Positions 52,556 through 62,325 of a stretch of DNA of 64,000 bases are shown piece after piece. Each line of letters starts with the position of its first letter. Within the stretch, counting starts at the first letter, position 1. The DNA comes from Roseobacter sp. CCS2. GTDB taxonomy: Bacteria > Pseudomonadota > Alphaproteobacteria > Rhodobacterales > Rhodobacteraceae. The notes beneath the pieces were generated by a model. It searched no databases and was not told where the DNA came from. It was given only the letters and a program-made list of their open reading frames with translations. Both the position numbers and the translations under genes were made by a program. The DNA lies in assembly GCF_000169435.1 (NCBI RefSeq), contig NZ_AAYB01000002.1:434001-498000 (forward strand). The letters are read 5' to 3'.

Positions 52556-53773
52556 TCAGGTGACGCGCGCGCGCTTTGGCCTTGGCGTTTGCATGAAAAC
52601 AATGATGCAGCCAATGGTCAGCAGGGCCGATAACAGGAAGGGTGCACCGGGCAGATAGAAGGGCGCATTGGCAGAGGTAAAGAACCAAAAGGTCTGCGTG
52701 ACCATCAAGGGGGCGATGATCGTCGCAACTGCGTTGATGGATGTAACCGTCCCTTGCAATTCGCCCTGCTGATCATCAGATGCCGTGCGGGACATGATCC
52801 CTTGCAAAGCTGGCCCTGCAATGGACCCGAAAGCTGTAAGCGGTGTCAGCGCCAGTGCAACCCAGCCATTTGTCACAAAGCCAAGGGCAACAAACGCCAG
52901 TACATCGACTGATAGCCCCAGGATTACCGCTTTGCGTTCCCCGATCCGGTTCAGGATCGGCCGGATCAACAATCCTTGCACTATGGCAATCCCAATCCCG
53001 AAAAGGCCAAGTGACAGGCCAATCATCCCCGGGCCCCAGTCGAAGCGTTCGGCCCCGAAATAGGCCCAGACGCCGGGATAGACGAAAAACGCGATCGTAT
53101 AGAAAAAAGTGATCAGTAATAGCCGTTTTAGGCCGGGCAGTGATCCGATGTTCTTGAAAGCGCCCAATGGATTTGCCCGCCGCCATTCAAAGGGTCGTCG
53201 GATGCGGTCAGTCACTGTTTCGGGCAGAACGAAATAGCCAAAGATGGCGTTCGCCGCAGCAAGGCAAGCCGCAGCCCAAAACGGTGCGCGCGTGCCGTAT
53301 TCGGCCAATACACCGCCGATCAATGGGCCAAGAACGAAACCCAAACCAAAGGCCGCCCCGATCAGACCAAAGTTGGCCGCTTTTTCATCAGGCTTGGAAA
53401 TGTCGGCCATATAAGCAGCAGAGGTCGATTGCGTTGCGGCCGTGATCCCACCGATGATGCGCGCGATGACCAACAGCCAGATCGTGTGCGCCAGCGCCAT
53501 CAACACATAATCAAACGCCATGATCACCAAGGATATGATCAGGATGGGCCTGCGCCCATACCGGTCAGACAGGCTCCCCAGTGTGGGGCCGAACAAAAAC
53601 TGCATCGCGGCAAAAACAGTCGCCAGAATGCCGCCCCAGACCGCAGCGGCACCCAGCCCTTGTCCTTCGACCTCTTGGATCAGATCGGGCATCACGGGCA
53701 TGATCAGCCCAATTCCCATGCTGTCCAGCATGACCGAGATCAGGATAAAAGTAACGGCAAGGCGTTTGTTCAT
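52556..53773 (-). CDS. MFS drug exporter, TetA-like
   Basis: Twelve-segment major facilitator of 405 residues in the TCR/Tet group. Motif A between TM2 and TM3 reads GSLSDRYGRRP, and motif C appears around GAAFGLGFVLGPLIGG, as in drug/proton antiporters. The start follows the TetA pattern MNKRLAVTFILISVMLDSMGIGLIMPVMPDL. Real substrate unknown; such proteins are common in marine alphaproteobacteria without resistance. Confidence 0.87.
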   Translation of the reverse strand: MNKRLAVTFILISVMLDSMGIGLIMPVMPDLIQEVEGQGLGAAAVWGGILATVFAAMQFLFGPTLGSLSDRYGRRPILIISLVIMAFDYVLMALAHTIWLLVIARIIGGITAATQSTSAAYMADISKPDEKAANFGLIGAAFGLGFVLGPLIGGVLAEYGTRAPFWAAACLAAANAIFGYFVLPETVTDRIRRPFEWRRANPLGAFKNIGSLPGLKRLLLITFFYTIAFFVYPGVWAYFGAERFDWGPGMIGLSLGLFGIGIAIVQGLLIRPILNRIGERKAVILGLSVDVLAFVALGFVTNGWVALALTPLTAFGSIAGPALQGIMSRTASDDQQGELQGTVTSINAVATIIAPLMVTQTFWFFTSANAPFYLPGAPFLLSALLTIGCIIVFMQTPRPKRARVT

Positions 53774-53830
53774 CAGCGCAGGGTTAAACTGATGGGTTCA
53801 GTTTGCAAGCGCAGAGTGCCGGTGACGTAA

Positions 53831-53847
53831 GGTGGATACAATCCACC
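53831..53847. repeat. REP-like intergenic palindrome, variant copy 2
   Basis: GGTGGAT-ACA-ATCCACC: same arms as the copies at 51366 and 62751 with a three-base centre, in the 81-base gap between the pcaD-like and MFS genes, again preceded by TAA. Confidence 0.65.
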
Positions 53848-53854
53848 CCACTGC

Positions 53855-54643
53855 TCAGATATGCCCGACGCTTTGCAGAAATCCTGTCAGATGACCCGCA
53901 TAGGTTTCGGGTTGCTCCACGCAGGGTAAATGTCCCACCCGTCGCATCAGCGCAAGTTGTGATCCCGGGATCAGATCAACCGTCTCGCGCACCAGATCAG
54001 GCGGGGTTGAGCCGTCTTCGGTTCCGGCGATACCCAATGTCGGGATACGCAGCCCGCTGGTGGATGTGTAGAAATCCGTGCCTGCGATAGCGGCACAAAC
54101 GCCCGTATAGCCTATTACATCGACCGCCTCAAACATCGCCTGCCATGGGGCCAAGGCGGGGCTGTTATAAAAATCGCGGCCAAACCAGCGTTCCATGATC
54201 TGGTTCGACGCGGCTGTCATGCCACCGTGGTGGATCAGGGCGATGCGGTCCTGCCAGAATGCAGAGTTGCCGATTTTGGCGGCGGTGCACGATAGGACCA
54301 ACCCCCGTATCAGATCAGGGCGTTTGACTGCCAGACCCTGGCCGACCATGCCGCCCACAGACAGGCCGACGAAGATCGCATCGCGGACTTCACACGCATC
54401 ACAGACAGCTTCGGCATCACTGATCAATTGGCCCATTGTATAGGGTCCGTCCGGCACATCTGACTTGCCATGCCCGCGCATATCGTAGCGTAGAATTCGC
54501 AATCCTTTGGGCAGATAGGGCAGGATCGGATCCCAAAGGTGCAGGGTTGTACCGAGTGAATTGGAAAAGACCACTGTCGGCCCACCCACAGGCCCTTCGT
54601 GTTCATAATACAGCGTCACGCCATCGCGTGTTACCTCAGCCAT
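53855..54643 (-). CDS. pcaD: 3-oxoadipate enol-lactonase-like alpha/beta hydrolase
   Basis: An alpha/beta hydrolase of 262 residues. The pattern VVFSNSLGTTLHLWDPIL, LRYDMRGHGKSD, nucleophile elbow GLSVGG and GHLPCVEQP is that of PcaD, which opens the enol-lactone in the beta-ketoadipate pathway. No other pca gene is adjacent, so the substrate may differ. It is the last gene of a five-gene overlapping operon; its start overlaps the stop of the EEP gene by 8 bases. Confidence 0.75.
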   Translation of the reverse strand: MAEVTRDGVTLYYEHEGPVGGPTVVFSNSLGTTLHLWDPILPYLPKGLRILRYDMRGHGKSDVPDGPYTMGQLISDAEAVCDACEVRDAIFVGLSVGGMVGQGLAVKRPDLIRGLVLSCTAAKIGNSAFWQDRIALIHHGGMTAASNQIMERWFGRDFYNSPALAPWQAMFEAVDVIGYTGVCAAIAGTDFYTSTSGLRIPTLGIAGTEDGSTPPDLVRETVDLIPGSQLALMRRVGHLPCVEQPETYAGHLTGFLQSVGHI

Positions 54644-55835
54644 CTGGATCGCCCAGCACCATATGCGCCATGATCTGCCCGTGGTCAGAGGCCAGTTTGT
54701 TGTAAGGCGCTTCGGGGTGTGATCCGTCGGTCAGGTGGTCGTTGAGGACGCTGAAATACTCCATCTCGCCGATCTTGCCGGCGAATTCCGGCAAAAAATG
54801 CCGCGACATCAGGATCTGGTCGATACTCTCAAAAACACCGCCGAAGGCAGAAGTATAGACCATGTCGCGCAGGGATTTTTTAACAAAAAGCTTCTCTGCT
54901 GAATAAAGCCGCACCTTGCTGATTTTTTCCTGAATGATCTCATTTTCTGCGTCCGAATAACGATCCCGGCGCGTTTGTGCATCGTGCCTGCGCATCCATG
55001 CGTAGTTTTTGAATGGGGTCTCACCGCTGATAATCTCGGATGACACTGCATGTTCGTTGTCGTTGAAATCGCCCAAGACCATCACCGGATTGCCTGCTTC
55101 CAGCTCTTCCAGCACGGCCTTGCGCAGCACCCAAGCCTCGGCCATCCGGCGCAGGGCAGACCGCAGCGAACCCATCGCGCGTGTTGCCGGATCATAGTTC
55201 ACAAGATTAGCGGCAGGCGGGAAGGCGGCACCTTCGGGGCGGGGCAGTTCGCCCAGTTTTGATTTCAGGTGGCAGTTAAAAACTGTGATCACCGCGTCAC
55301 CCACCGGGATACGTACCTTAAGGATCGGACGGCTGAGGCGCTTGATTTGATATTGGCCGCCGTCACTGCCATCCAAATCGCTGAAAGGCACTGTCAGCGG
55401 TTTTGGCAAGTCCTGTATGATCTCAGGTTCCCCGACAAATCCAAACCGCGACAGCACCGCAATGCCGGGGCGGCGCTGGCCCGGGCCGCCATCAAAGCTG
55501 TTGGGTGCGAACGCCAAACCGGCTTCGGTATAAGGCTCATAGGCCAGTTTGCGAAAGATCGCCTTGCGGGCGTAACCTTTGGACCGATGCGGTATGACGG
55601 CCTCATTCGCGGCCTGTCCCAACCCATCCGTTTCGATGACAACATCGCGCAGCGCTGCTTCGGAAAAGATTTCCTGAAAGCAAACGACATCGGCGTTCAT
55701 CGTCAGTAACTGGTCCGCCAACCACGCCCGTTTCCAAGCGTATTCTTCGGGCGTATATTCCTCAAACCGGTAATATTCTTCTTCGGCTTCGATCAGATTT
55801 TTGACGTTAAAGCTGGCAATCGTAAAGCGGCTCAT
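54636..55835 (-). CDS. Endonuclease/exonuclease/phosphatase (EEP) family protein
   Basis: A 399-residue EEP-fold hydrolase beginning FTIASFNVKNL, with the metal site QEIFSE, the GDFNDNEHAV motif and a C-terminal SDHGQIMAH (catalytic His). No signal peptide or other domain is seen, so it is probably an intracellular nuclease or phosphodiesterase. It overlaps both neighbours (8 bases with the PcaD-like gene, 4 with the dehydratase gene). Confidence 0.82.
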   Translation of the reverse strand: MSRFTIASFNVKNLIEAEEEYYRFEEYTPEEYAWKRAWLADQLLTMNADVVCFQEIFSEAALRDVVIETDGLGQAANEAVIPHRSKGYARKAIFRKLAYEPYTEAGLAFAPNSFDGGPGQRRPGIAVLSRFGFVGEPEIIQDLPKPLTVPFSDLDGSDGGQYQIKRLSRPILKVRIPVGDAVITVFNCHLKSKLGELPRPEGAAFPPAANLVNYDPATRAMGSLRSALRRMAEAWVLRKAVLEELEAGNPVMVLGDFNDNEHAVSSEIISGETPFKNYAWMRRHDAQTRRDRYSDAENEIIQEKISKVRLYSAEKLFVKKSLRDMVYTSAFGGVFESIDQILMSRHFLPEFAGKIGEMEYFSVLNDHLTDGSHPEAPYNKLASDHGQIMAHMVLGDPDG

Positions 55836-56803
55836 TTCAGGGTCTCCAGTGCTTTGGCAAAGACATCCGGATCGACATTGCCGCCGGTAGCCACTGCGAT
55901 CACGGCATCCCCTTCGGATGTATCAGGATGGAAAAGAGCCGCGGCAAGAGCCGCAGCGCCGCCCGGTTCGACAACGATCCGCAGCCGATCAAAGGCAAGG
56001 CCAACGGCGCGCATGCAGTCTTCTTCGCTTACCACGACACCCGGGCCACAGTGTTCTTGCATGATCGGAAAAGTCAGATCACCGGGTTTTTCCGTGATGA
56101 TCGCGTCACAAAGTGAACCACCCAGCCGCACATTGCTTTCGATCTTGCCGCTGATCAATGACCGGGTGACATCATCAAACTCTTCCGGCTCAACAGGGCG
56201 GACCCGCAGCCCCGGCGCATCGGCCGCCAAGGCAAGCGCGATACCAGACGTTAGCCCGCCGCCACCACAACACACCATAACATCAGCGTTGGTCACACCC
56301 ATGGCGTTCATCTGTTCCGCGATTTCAAGCCCGGTGGTGCCTTGGCCTGCAATGACCTGCGGTTCATCAAACGGTTTGATCAGGGTCAGACCGCGTTCTT
56401 GTGACAGGCGCGCGCCAATTTCATCGCGGTTTTCGGTTTCGCGATCATAAAGCACGACATCGGCACCCAGTGCCCGTGTGTTTTCGATCTTGATGGTCGG
56501 CGCATCACTGGGCATCACGATAACCGCAGGGGCACCGAACGCGCGCGCCGCGAGGGCGACCCCTTGGGCGTGGTTCCCGCTTGAAAACGCGATGACGCCG
56601 GTTTTGAGCGCGCTGTCGCCAAGTGCCGATACCGCGGCACGCCCACCGCGAAATTTGAACGATCCTGTGTGTTGCAGGCATTCTGCTTTCACAAAAACCC
56701 GCCGTCCGGCGATGTCATCCAGGAACGGTGAAGTCAGGATCGGTGTACGCCGTGCATGCCCTTTGATGCGGTCTGCGGCGGCGCGTATCATGTCGATATT
56801 CAT
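55832..56803 (-). CDS. Threonine/serine dehydratase-like PLP enzyme (fold type II)
   Basis: A 323-residue PLP enzyme resembling threonine dehydratase and serine racemase. The cofactor lysine lies in HTGSFKFRGG (about residue 50), the phosphate loop is CCGGGGLTSG, and SSGNHAQGVA is the substrate loop. There is no C-terminal ACT regulatory domain, so it is the short catabolic type. The ATG at 56803 has GGAG upstream and overlaps the hydrolase stop as ATGA. Confidence 0.85.
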   Translation of the reverse strand: MNIDMIRAAADRIKGHARRTPILTSPFLDDIAGRRVFVKAECLQHTGSFKFRGGRAAVSALGDSALKTGVIAFSSGNHAQGVALAARAFGAPAVIVMPSDAPTIKIENTRALGADVVLYDRETENRDEIGARLSQERGLTLIKPFDEPQVIAGQGTTGLEIAEQMNAMGVTNADVMVCCGGGGLTSGIALALAADAPGLRVRPVEPEEFDDVTRSLISGKIESNVRLGGSLCDAIITEKPGDLTFPIMQEHCGPGVVVSEEDCMRAVGLAFDRLRIVVEPGGAAALAAALFHPDTSEGDAVIAVATGGNVDPDVFAKALETLK

Positions 56804-57618
56804 TGCAGTTTCTCCAACCAAAGGTGCAGCGCGTCCAGCGCATCAGGTTCATCTAGAAATGGGACATGGCCACGCCCGGCGATATCGGCGCGGATCATAT
56901 CAGGGCGACGTCGCATCATTTCATCGGCTGTGTCGCTGGTGAGCAAGTCCGAGTTGGCACCACGGATAAGCGCGAGTGGCAGATCAGCCAGCGCATCGAA
57001 CAGCGGCCAAAGATCAGGCGCTGGCTGCGCGCCAGCCGCGAGCACGGCATCCCTTAGCTTTGGGTCATATCGAATGATCAAACCCTCGTCAGTCTCTTGA
57101 TAATGCGCTTTCACCTCGGCCAGCCAACGGGTCATGGGAACGTTTTTGAAGTGGGTCCAAAGTTTCGCTCGCGCTGCGGCTGCTTCGGCGTAAGTTTTCT
57201 GCGCCGGGTTACGGCCGATGTAGTCCTTGATCACCGCAAGCCCTTTATCCGCAATCTCTGGGCCGATGTCGTTCAGGGCTGCGCCTAATAACCGATCTTT
57301 TGCTGTCGCGGCCAACACCATCGCAATCAGTCCGCCGCGCGAGGTGCCAAGGATCGCTGCTTTCTCAAGCCCCAAATGATCCATCAAGGCCAGCACATCC
57401 GCGGCCTCTTGCGGGATTGTATAGGTTTCGGGGTCAGCCCAATCCGATTGCCCGCGCCCCCGATAATCAGGGCGGATCAGGCGGACGGGCAGATGCGGGG
57501 CGACATGGTCAAAGTCGGCGCCGTTCCGGGTCAGACCTGCCAGCGCGATGACGGGAATGCCATCGCCTTCGTCGGTGTAATGCAGGTTTAGCCCGTCGGC
57601 AGATTGATAGCTGGGCAT
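56800..57618 (-). CDS. Alpha/beta hydrolase
   Basis: A 272-residue hydrolase with oxyanion region VIALAGLTRNG, nucleophile elbow GTSRGG (Ser in S-R-G-G), and final His in AGRGHVPFLDEP. Resembles the epoxide-hydrolase/lactonase branch. The ATG at 57618 overlaps the dehalogenase stop as TGATG; upstream in-frame residues belong to the dehalogenase gene. Substrate unknown. Confidence 0.85.
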   Translation of the reverse strand: MPSYQSADGLNLHYTDEGDGIPVIALAGLTRNGADFDHVAPHLPVRLIRPDYRGRGQSDWADPETYTIPQEAADVLALMDHLGLEKAAILGTSRGGLIAMVLAATAKDRLLGAALNDIGPEIADKGLAVIKDYIGRNPAQKTYAEAAAARAKLWTHFKNVPMTRWLAEVKAHYQETDEGLIIRYDPKLRDAVLAAGAQPAPDLWPLFDALADLPLALIRGANSDLLTSDTADEMMRRRPDMIRADIAGRGHVPFLDEPDALDALHLWLEKLQ

Positions 57619-58301
57619 CAGGCAAGCTCCGGTATTTTGGTCAGGTCGTGCAGCACATGGTGGGGTTTGGCATAGAGCCTGTCCATTGGGTCGCCCGCGC
57701 GGTTCACCCAGGCCGTTTGGAAACCGTAACTCGCGGCCCCCGCGGCGTCCCATCCGTTTGACGACACGAAAAGCACATCGTCCTTTGCACAGTCAAAATG
57801 CGCGCCAACAAGGTCATAGACGCGATCATGTGGTTTAAAAACGCCCACGTCCTCAACGCTGAGTATTGCATTCAGCAGATCACCGATGCCTGCAGATGAC
57901 ACGGCACCATTCAGCATGTCCGGCGATCCGTTCGACAAAATAGCGGTTGCCTTGCCGCGCGCCTTGAGCGTTTGCAGCATGGCAGGCACCTCTGGATAGG
58001 CGGCGAGTTCCCAATACAGCTCAAGCAGGCGGGTGCGAGTGGCATCATTGCTCAGGCTGTTCGCCTCCAGTGCCCAATCCAACCCGTCTTGAGTTACTTG
58101 CCAGAAATCGCAGTGCTGTCCAGCCACAGCACGCAGCCATGTGTATTGCAACTGCTTAAGCCGCCAATCGCGGGCGACGGCGGGCCAGACCGCGGCCAAG
58201 TCGGTATGTGCCGGGTCTTTGGCGGCTTGCATCGCAGCCGCATTTACATCGAACAGGGTCCCGTAGGCATCAAACACAACTGTCGTGATCGGCATCATCA
58301 T
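57618..58301 (-). CDS. Haloacid dehalogenase type II
   Basis: A 227-residue HAD-superfamily enzyme; nucleophile Asp in VVFDAYGTLFDV (about residue 10), LSNGSP for motif II, VGVFKPHDRVYDL for the lysine motif, and SSNGWDAAGAASYGF, the (S)-2-haloacid dehalogenase hallmark. It heads the five-gene minus-strand operon (dehalogenase, hydrolase, dehydratase, EEP, PcaD-like), which is joined by overlaps throughout. It probably dehalogenates short 2-haloacids. Confidence 0.87.
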   Translation of the reverse strand: MMMPITTVVFDAYGTLFDVNAAAMQAAKDPAHTDLAAVWPAVARDWRLKQLQYTWLRAVAGQHCDFWQVTQDGLDWALEANSLSNDATRTRLLELYWELAAYPEVPAMLQTLKARGKATAILSNGSPDMLNGAVSSAGIGDLLNAILSVEDVGVFKPHDRVYDLVGAHFDCAKDDVLFVSSNGWDAAGAASYGFQTAWVNRAGDPMDRLYAKPHHVLHDLTKIPELA

Positions 58302-58426
58302 CTCCCAAAGTCAGGCGTATCGTGTCACGGCAAGGTCTGGCCGGAAAGAGGCAATGCGTTTGCAAAGCCCGGTCCCAGCGCATAGCGTACGGTCGACCAA
58401 TTTCCTTAGCAGAAAGCAACACCCCC

Positions 58427-58861
58427 ATGAGCCAAGCAAAAGCAGGCGATACCGTACGCATTACCTATGTTGGTACCTTAAACGACGGCAAGGTGTTCGA
58501 CAGTTCCGAAGGGCGCGACCCGCTGGAATTTGTTGTAGGGTCCGGTCAGGTGATCAAAGGGCTTGATAGCGCGATCCCTGGCATGGGTGTGGGCGATAAA
58601 AAGGACGTCGCCGTGCCTTGTGATCTGGCCTACGGGCAGGCGAACCCCGACGCACGCCAAGCGGTGCCACGCGACCAAATCCCAGCCGAGATCCCTTGCG
58701 AGGTTGGTACGCAATTGCAGATGCAAACACCACAGGGCCAAGTGGTGCCAGTGACGGTGGCGGAAGTGACAGAGACCGAGGTGACGTTGGATGCCAACCA
58801 TCCGTTGGCGGGGCAGGACCTGAACTTTGCGATCGAGATTGTGGGGATTGATGCGGGGTAG
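58427..58861 (+). CDS. FKBP-type peptidyl-prolyl isomerase (SlyD-like)
   Basis: A 144-residue prolyl isomerase. GDTVRITYVGTLNDGKVFDSSEGRDPLEFVVGSGQVIKGLDSAIPGMGVGDKK is the FKBP core in the SlyD arrangement with an inserted chaperone flap (about 70-125). The metal-binding His-rich tail of Escherichia coli SlyD is absent. I use the ATG at 58427 (MSQAKAGDTV); the 105 bases upstream in frame match no family member. Confidence 0.88.
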   Translation: MSQAKAGDTVRITYVGTLNDGKVFDSSEGRDPLEFVVGSGQVIKGLDSAIPGMGVGDKKDVAVPCDLAYGQANPDARQAVPRDQIPAEIPCEVGTQLQMQTPQGQVVPVTVAEVTETEVTLDANHPLAGQDLNFAIEIVGIDAG

Positions 58862-58884
58862 TTGGCATCGTTTAGGCTAAAGTC

Positions 58885-59514
58885 CTATTGCGCCCTTTTA
58901 AATGCGGCTGTTGCGACACCCATTGCAATTAATGCACTTCCGCCCAGACGCGCGAACCACGCCAACACGGTGGGTTGAGCGATCTTGCTACGCAGCTTGT
59001 CTGCCAGCAGCGCATAGGCCAGCGCGTTCAAAGCGGCGAGGCCAACAAAGGTTGCGATCAATATCGCAAATTGGGGTAAGAGCGGGCTTTCAACCACGAT
59101 GAATTGCGGGACGAATGCGATGAAAAACACGATTGATTTGGGGTTCAGCGCTGTTACGGCTGTTGCATGGCCAAACACGCTTGAAGCCCGCGTTTCGATC
59201 ACTTTTTCAAGATCATCAAGCGACGCTGTTGCGGCGCTGCGGAAAAGCTTGATCCCCAGATAAACAAGATAAATCGCCCCGACCCATTTCAACACCGTAA
59301 AGAGAGTGGCAGAGGCCAGAACCAGCGCACCAAGCCCAGCCAATGAAGCGGACATGGCGATAAAGTCACCAAGCGCCACACCACCGACAGTGGCAAGGGC
59401 CACGCGCTTGCCTTGGCTGATGGCATAGCTCAACACCAGCAGAACCGTCGGACCAGGTATCAAAAGAAGCGCGGTCGATGCTGCAACAAATGCCAGCCAA
59501 ACCTGAAAATCCAT
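58885..59514 (-). CDS. LysE family amino-acid exporter
   Basis: A six-segment inner-membrane exporter of 209 residues (LysE/RhtB). FVAASTALLLIPGPTVLLVLSYAISQGKR and the conserved NPKSIVFFIAFVPQF are typical. Exported amino acid unknown. Convergent with FKBP by 23 bases; stands 78 bases after fabI on the same strand and may be read from its own promoter. Confidence 0.88.
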   Translation of the reverse strand: MDFQVWLAFVAASTALLLIPGPTVLLVLSYAISQGKRVALATVGGVALGDFIAMSASLAGLGALVLASATLFTVLKWVGAIYLVYLGIKLFRSAATASLDDLEKVIETRASSVFGHATAVTALNPKSIVFFIAFVPQFIVVESPLLPQFAILIATFVGLAALNALAYALLADKLRSKIAQPTVLAWFARLGGSALIAMGVATAAFKRAQ

Positions 59515-59592
59515 AGTGTCCGTCCCCGAATGTCTGTCGCAGTTGTTCTCATCCTACGTCGGATGGGTGAGCAGAACCATCAAAAAGGCGGG

Positions 59593-60384
59593 CTATACCA
59601 AATGATCGGGCTGCGGCATGCCCAATACGTGGAACCCACCATCCACGCGGATAATTTCCCCTGTCGTACACGCCCCCGCATCTGACGCCAGATAGACGGC
59701 GGTGCCGCCTACGGCCTCGAGCGTTGCGTTGGACCGCATGGGCGTGTTTTGCTCGGTATGCTTATACGTTTTGCGCGCCCCACCAATCGCTGCCCCTGCA
59801 AGGGTTTTCATCGGGCCGGGGCTGATCGCGTTCACGCGGATGCCTTGGGGTCCAAGGTCATTGGCCAAGTAACGCGTCGCTGATTCCAGCGCCGCCTTTG
59901 CCACGCCCATGACGTTGTAAAATGGGGTGACGCGGTTAGACCCTTGGTAGGTCAGCGTCAACAATGTGCCGCCGTCTGGCATCATCTGCGATGCGCGGTT
60001 GGCCACGTCGATGAAGGAATAGCAAGAGATTGCCAGTGAGTTCTTAAAGTTGTCGCGGCTGGTGTTGATGAACCGCCCGGTCAGCTCATTCTTATCCGAA
60101 AACGCGATGGCGTGGACCACGAAATTAAGCGTACCCCAGCGGTCTTTCAGCGTCTGAAACGCAAGGTCCATGCTGGTGTCATCGGTCACATCCACATCGA
60201 CCATGATGTCAGAGCCGACCGATTGCGCCAAAGGTTCCAGCCGCTTGCCAAACGCCTCGCCTTGATAGGTGAATGCCAGTTTTGCGCCTGCGTCCGCCAT
60301 TGCCTTGGCGATGCCCCACGCAATGGACCGTTCATTGGCCACGCCCATGATCAATCCGCGTTTGCCCTGCATTGAGATTGTCAT
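59593..60384 (-). CDS. fabI: Enoyl-[acyl-carrier-protein] reductase (NADH)
   Basis: Reduces the enoyl-ACP in type II fatty-acid synthesis; target of triclosan-type inhibitors. A short-chain dehydrogenase with FabI features: RGLIMGVANERSIAWGIAK, and the Y-x6-K active site with its Lys in YNVMGVAKAAL. The next Tyr upstream (VTPFYNVM) is the catalytic one. Starts 4 bases after the fabB stop, in the fabA-fabB-fabI operon. Confidence 0.93.
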   Translation of the reverse strand: MTISMQGKRGLIMGVANERSIAWGIAKAMADAGAKLAFTYQGEAFGKRLEPLAQSVGSDIMVDVDVTDDTSMDLAFQTLKDRWGTLNFVVHAIAFSDKNELTGRFINTSRDNFKNSLAISCYSFIDVANRASQMMPDGGTLLTLTYQGSNRVTPFYNVMGVAKAALESATRYLANDLGPQGIRVNAISPGPMKTLAGAAIGGARKTYKHTEQNTPMRSNATLEAVGGTAVYLASDAGACTTGEIIRVDGGFHVLGMPQPDHLV

Positions 60385-60388
60385 CAGA

Positions 60389-61618
60389 TTACCCTTTGAA
60401 CTTGGACAAAAGCATTGAACCGTTGGTGCCGCCGAACCCGAAAGAGTTGGTCATCACCGTGTCGAGCCCTGCGTTTTCCACCAGCGATGTGGCGATCTCT
60501 GCAGGGTCTAAAGCCGGGTCCAGATTTTCGACGTTGATCGACGGCGCGATAAAATCGTTTTCCAGCATCAGCAGACAATAGACGGCCTCTTGCGCACCCG
60601 TGGCCCCTTGACTGTGGCCCGTCATGGATTTGGTCGAACTGATTGGTGGTGTGGTGCCTTGGCCAAAGACGCGGCGAACCGCTTCAACTTCGCCCACGTC
60701 GCCCACAGGCGTCGATGTGCCATGTGCGTTGATATAGCTGATCTTGCGATCATCAGGCAGGGTTTTCAGCGCACTGCGCATCGCACGTTCGCCACCTTCG
60801 CCGGAAGGGGCGACCATATCGGCGCCATCGGAGGTGGCTGAGAACCCGGTGACTTCGGCATAGATTTTGGCACCACGTGCCTGCGCGTTCTCAAGGCTTT
60901 CCAGAACGACCATCGCGCCGCCGCCAGCAATCACGAAACCATCACGGTCGGCGTCGAATGCACGGCTCGCGCGTTCCGGTGTGTCGTTATACTTGGACGA
61001 CATCGCACCCATTGCGTCAAAGAGGCAAGACAGGGTCCAATCCAATTCCTCGCCACCGCCCGCGAACATGATATCCTGATTGCCCAACGCGACCTGCTGT
61101 GCCGCCATTCCAATGCAGTGCAAGGATGTCGAGCAGGCGGAGGTGATCGAAAAATTCATCCCCTTGATTTGATAAGCCGTCGCAAGGTTGGCGCTGACGG
61201 TCGAGGACATGGCCTTTGGCACGGCAAAGGGGCCGATCCGCTTGGTCGCACCTGTGTTCTTTACAACCTCATGCGCTGCCAGAATGGCAGAGGTCGACGG
61301 CCCGCCGGACCCTGCAATCAGACCTGTCATCGGGTTCACGACCTGATCTTCGCCCAATCCTGCATCCGCAATCGCCTGACCCATCGCGATGTGCGCGTAT
61401 GCTGCACCAGGGCCCATAAAGCGCAGGGTGCGCTTGTCGACGTGTTCCTTGATGTCAATCTTGAGCGTGCCAGCAATCTGGCTGCGAAAGCCGTGCTCGG
61501 CCATCTCGGGCGAGGCTTCGATGCCGGATTTACCCGCCTTCAGCGCGGCAAGCACCTCATCTGCATTATTCCCGATCGGCGATACGATCCCGAGACCTGT
61601 AACAACAACACGGCGCAT
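60389..61618 (-). CDS. fabB: 3-oxoacyl-[acyl-carrier-protein] synthase I
   Basis: Condensing enzyme needed for unsaturated fatty-acid synthesis. Catalytic Cys in [10 protein letters not shown] (about residue 160) and two His in [11 protein letters not shown] and TGHSQGATG; Lys in [16 protein letters not shown] precedes the ATG at 61618. It is encoded directly after fabA, as in Escherichia-type unsaturated lipid pathways. Length 409. Confidence 0.94.
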   Translation of the reverse strand: MRRVVVTGLGIVSPIGNNADEVLAALKAGKSGIEASPEMAEHGFRSQIAGTLKIDIKEHVDKRTLRFMGPGAAYAHIAMGQAIADAGLGEDQVVNPMTGLIAGSGGPSTSAILAAHEVVKNTGATKRIGPFAVPKAMSSTVSANLATAYQIKGMNFSITSACSTSLHCIGMAAQQVALGNQDIMFAGGGEELDWTLSCLFDAMGAMSSKYNDTPERASRAFDADRDGFVIAGGGAMVVLESLENAQARGAKIYAEVTGFSATSDGADMVAPSGEGGERAMRSALKTLPDDRKISYINAHGTSTPVGDVGEVEAVRRVFGQGTTPPISSTKSMTGHSQGATGAQEAVYCLLMLENDFIAPSINVENLDPALDPAEIATSLVENAGLDTVMTNSFGFGGTNGSMLLSKFKG

Positions 61619-61664
61619 GGGCACCTCTCCTTTTTCGATGGGGTTAGAGGCTTAGCTCTCGGAT

Positions 61665-62174
61665 TTAGCTTTCGGACAGGGCGACTTTCATGTCGGTGAC
61701 TTGATAGATAACCTCACCATCCGCCTCTACGATGCCGTTGGCGACACCCATGGTCAGACGGCGGGTTTGGATCGCCTTGGTGAAATCAACCTTATAGGTC
61801 AGCATCTTACGGTCAGGGCGGACCATGCCGGTCAGTTTCACTTCGCCGACACCCAGCGCGTAACCGCGCCCCTGCCAGCCGCGCCAGCCCAGGTTGAAAC
61901 CGGTCAGCTGCCACAGACCATCGAGGCCAAGGCAACCGGGCATGATCGGATTGTTCGGGAAATGACAATCAAAGAACCAAAGGTCAGGCGTGATATCAAA
62001 TTCAGCGACGACATGGCCTTTGCCATGCTCACCGGCATCGCCCGAGATATCGGTGATCCGATCCATCATCAGCATCGGCGGGGCAGGGAGCTGTGCATTT
62101 CCTTCGCCAAACAGTTCGCCGCGCGAACATTTCAGCAGGTCGTCTTTGTCGAAAGATGTAGGATAATCGGCCAT
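61665..62174 (-). CDS. fabA: 3-hydroxydecanoyl-[acyl-carrier-protein] dehydratase/isomerase
   Basis: Introduces the cis double bond at the C10 stage. Active-site His71 in [18 protein letters not shown] with Asp85 is intact; 169 residues, normal length. First gene of fabA-fabB-fabI, divergent from irr, which suggests that membrane fluidity and iron regulation share an intergenic control region of about 150 bases. Confidence 0.95.
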   Translation of the reverse strand: MADYPTSFDKDDLLKCSRGELFGEGNAQLPAPPMLMMDRITDISGDAGEHGKGHVVAEFDITPDLWFFDCHFPNNPIMPGCLGLDGLWQLTGFNLGWRGWQGRGYALGVGEVKLTGMVRPDRKMLTYKVDFTKAIQTRRLTMGVANGIVEADGEVIYQVTDMKVALSES

Positions 62175-62325
62175 CTCGCTGGTCTCATTCTTATTTACTG
62201 CGTCCAGTGACCTGTAGCACTCTGCGGTTTATAAGGGCAAGTCTGTGCTTTTTCTGACTGTTTTCATTTGATCCGGGGGATATTCTTCCCATATAGATTG
62301 AGAATAGATGTCAAAAAGAGCGATT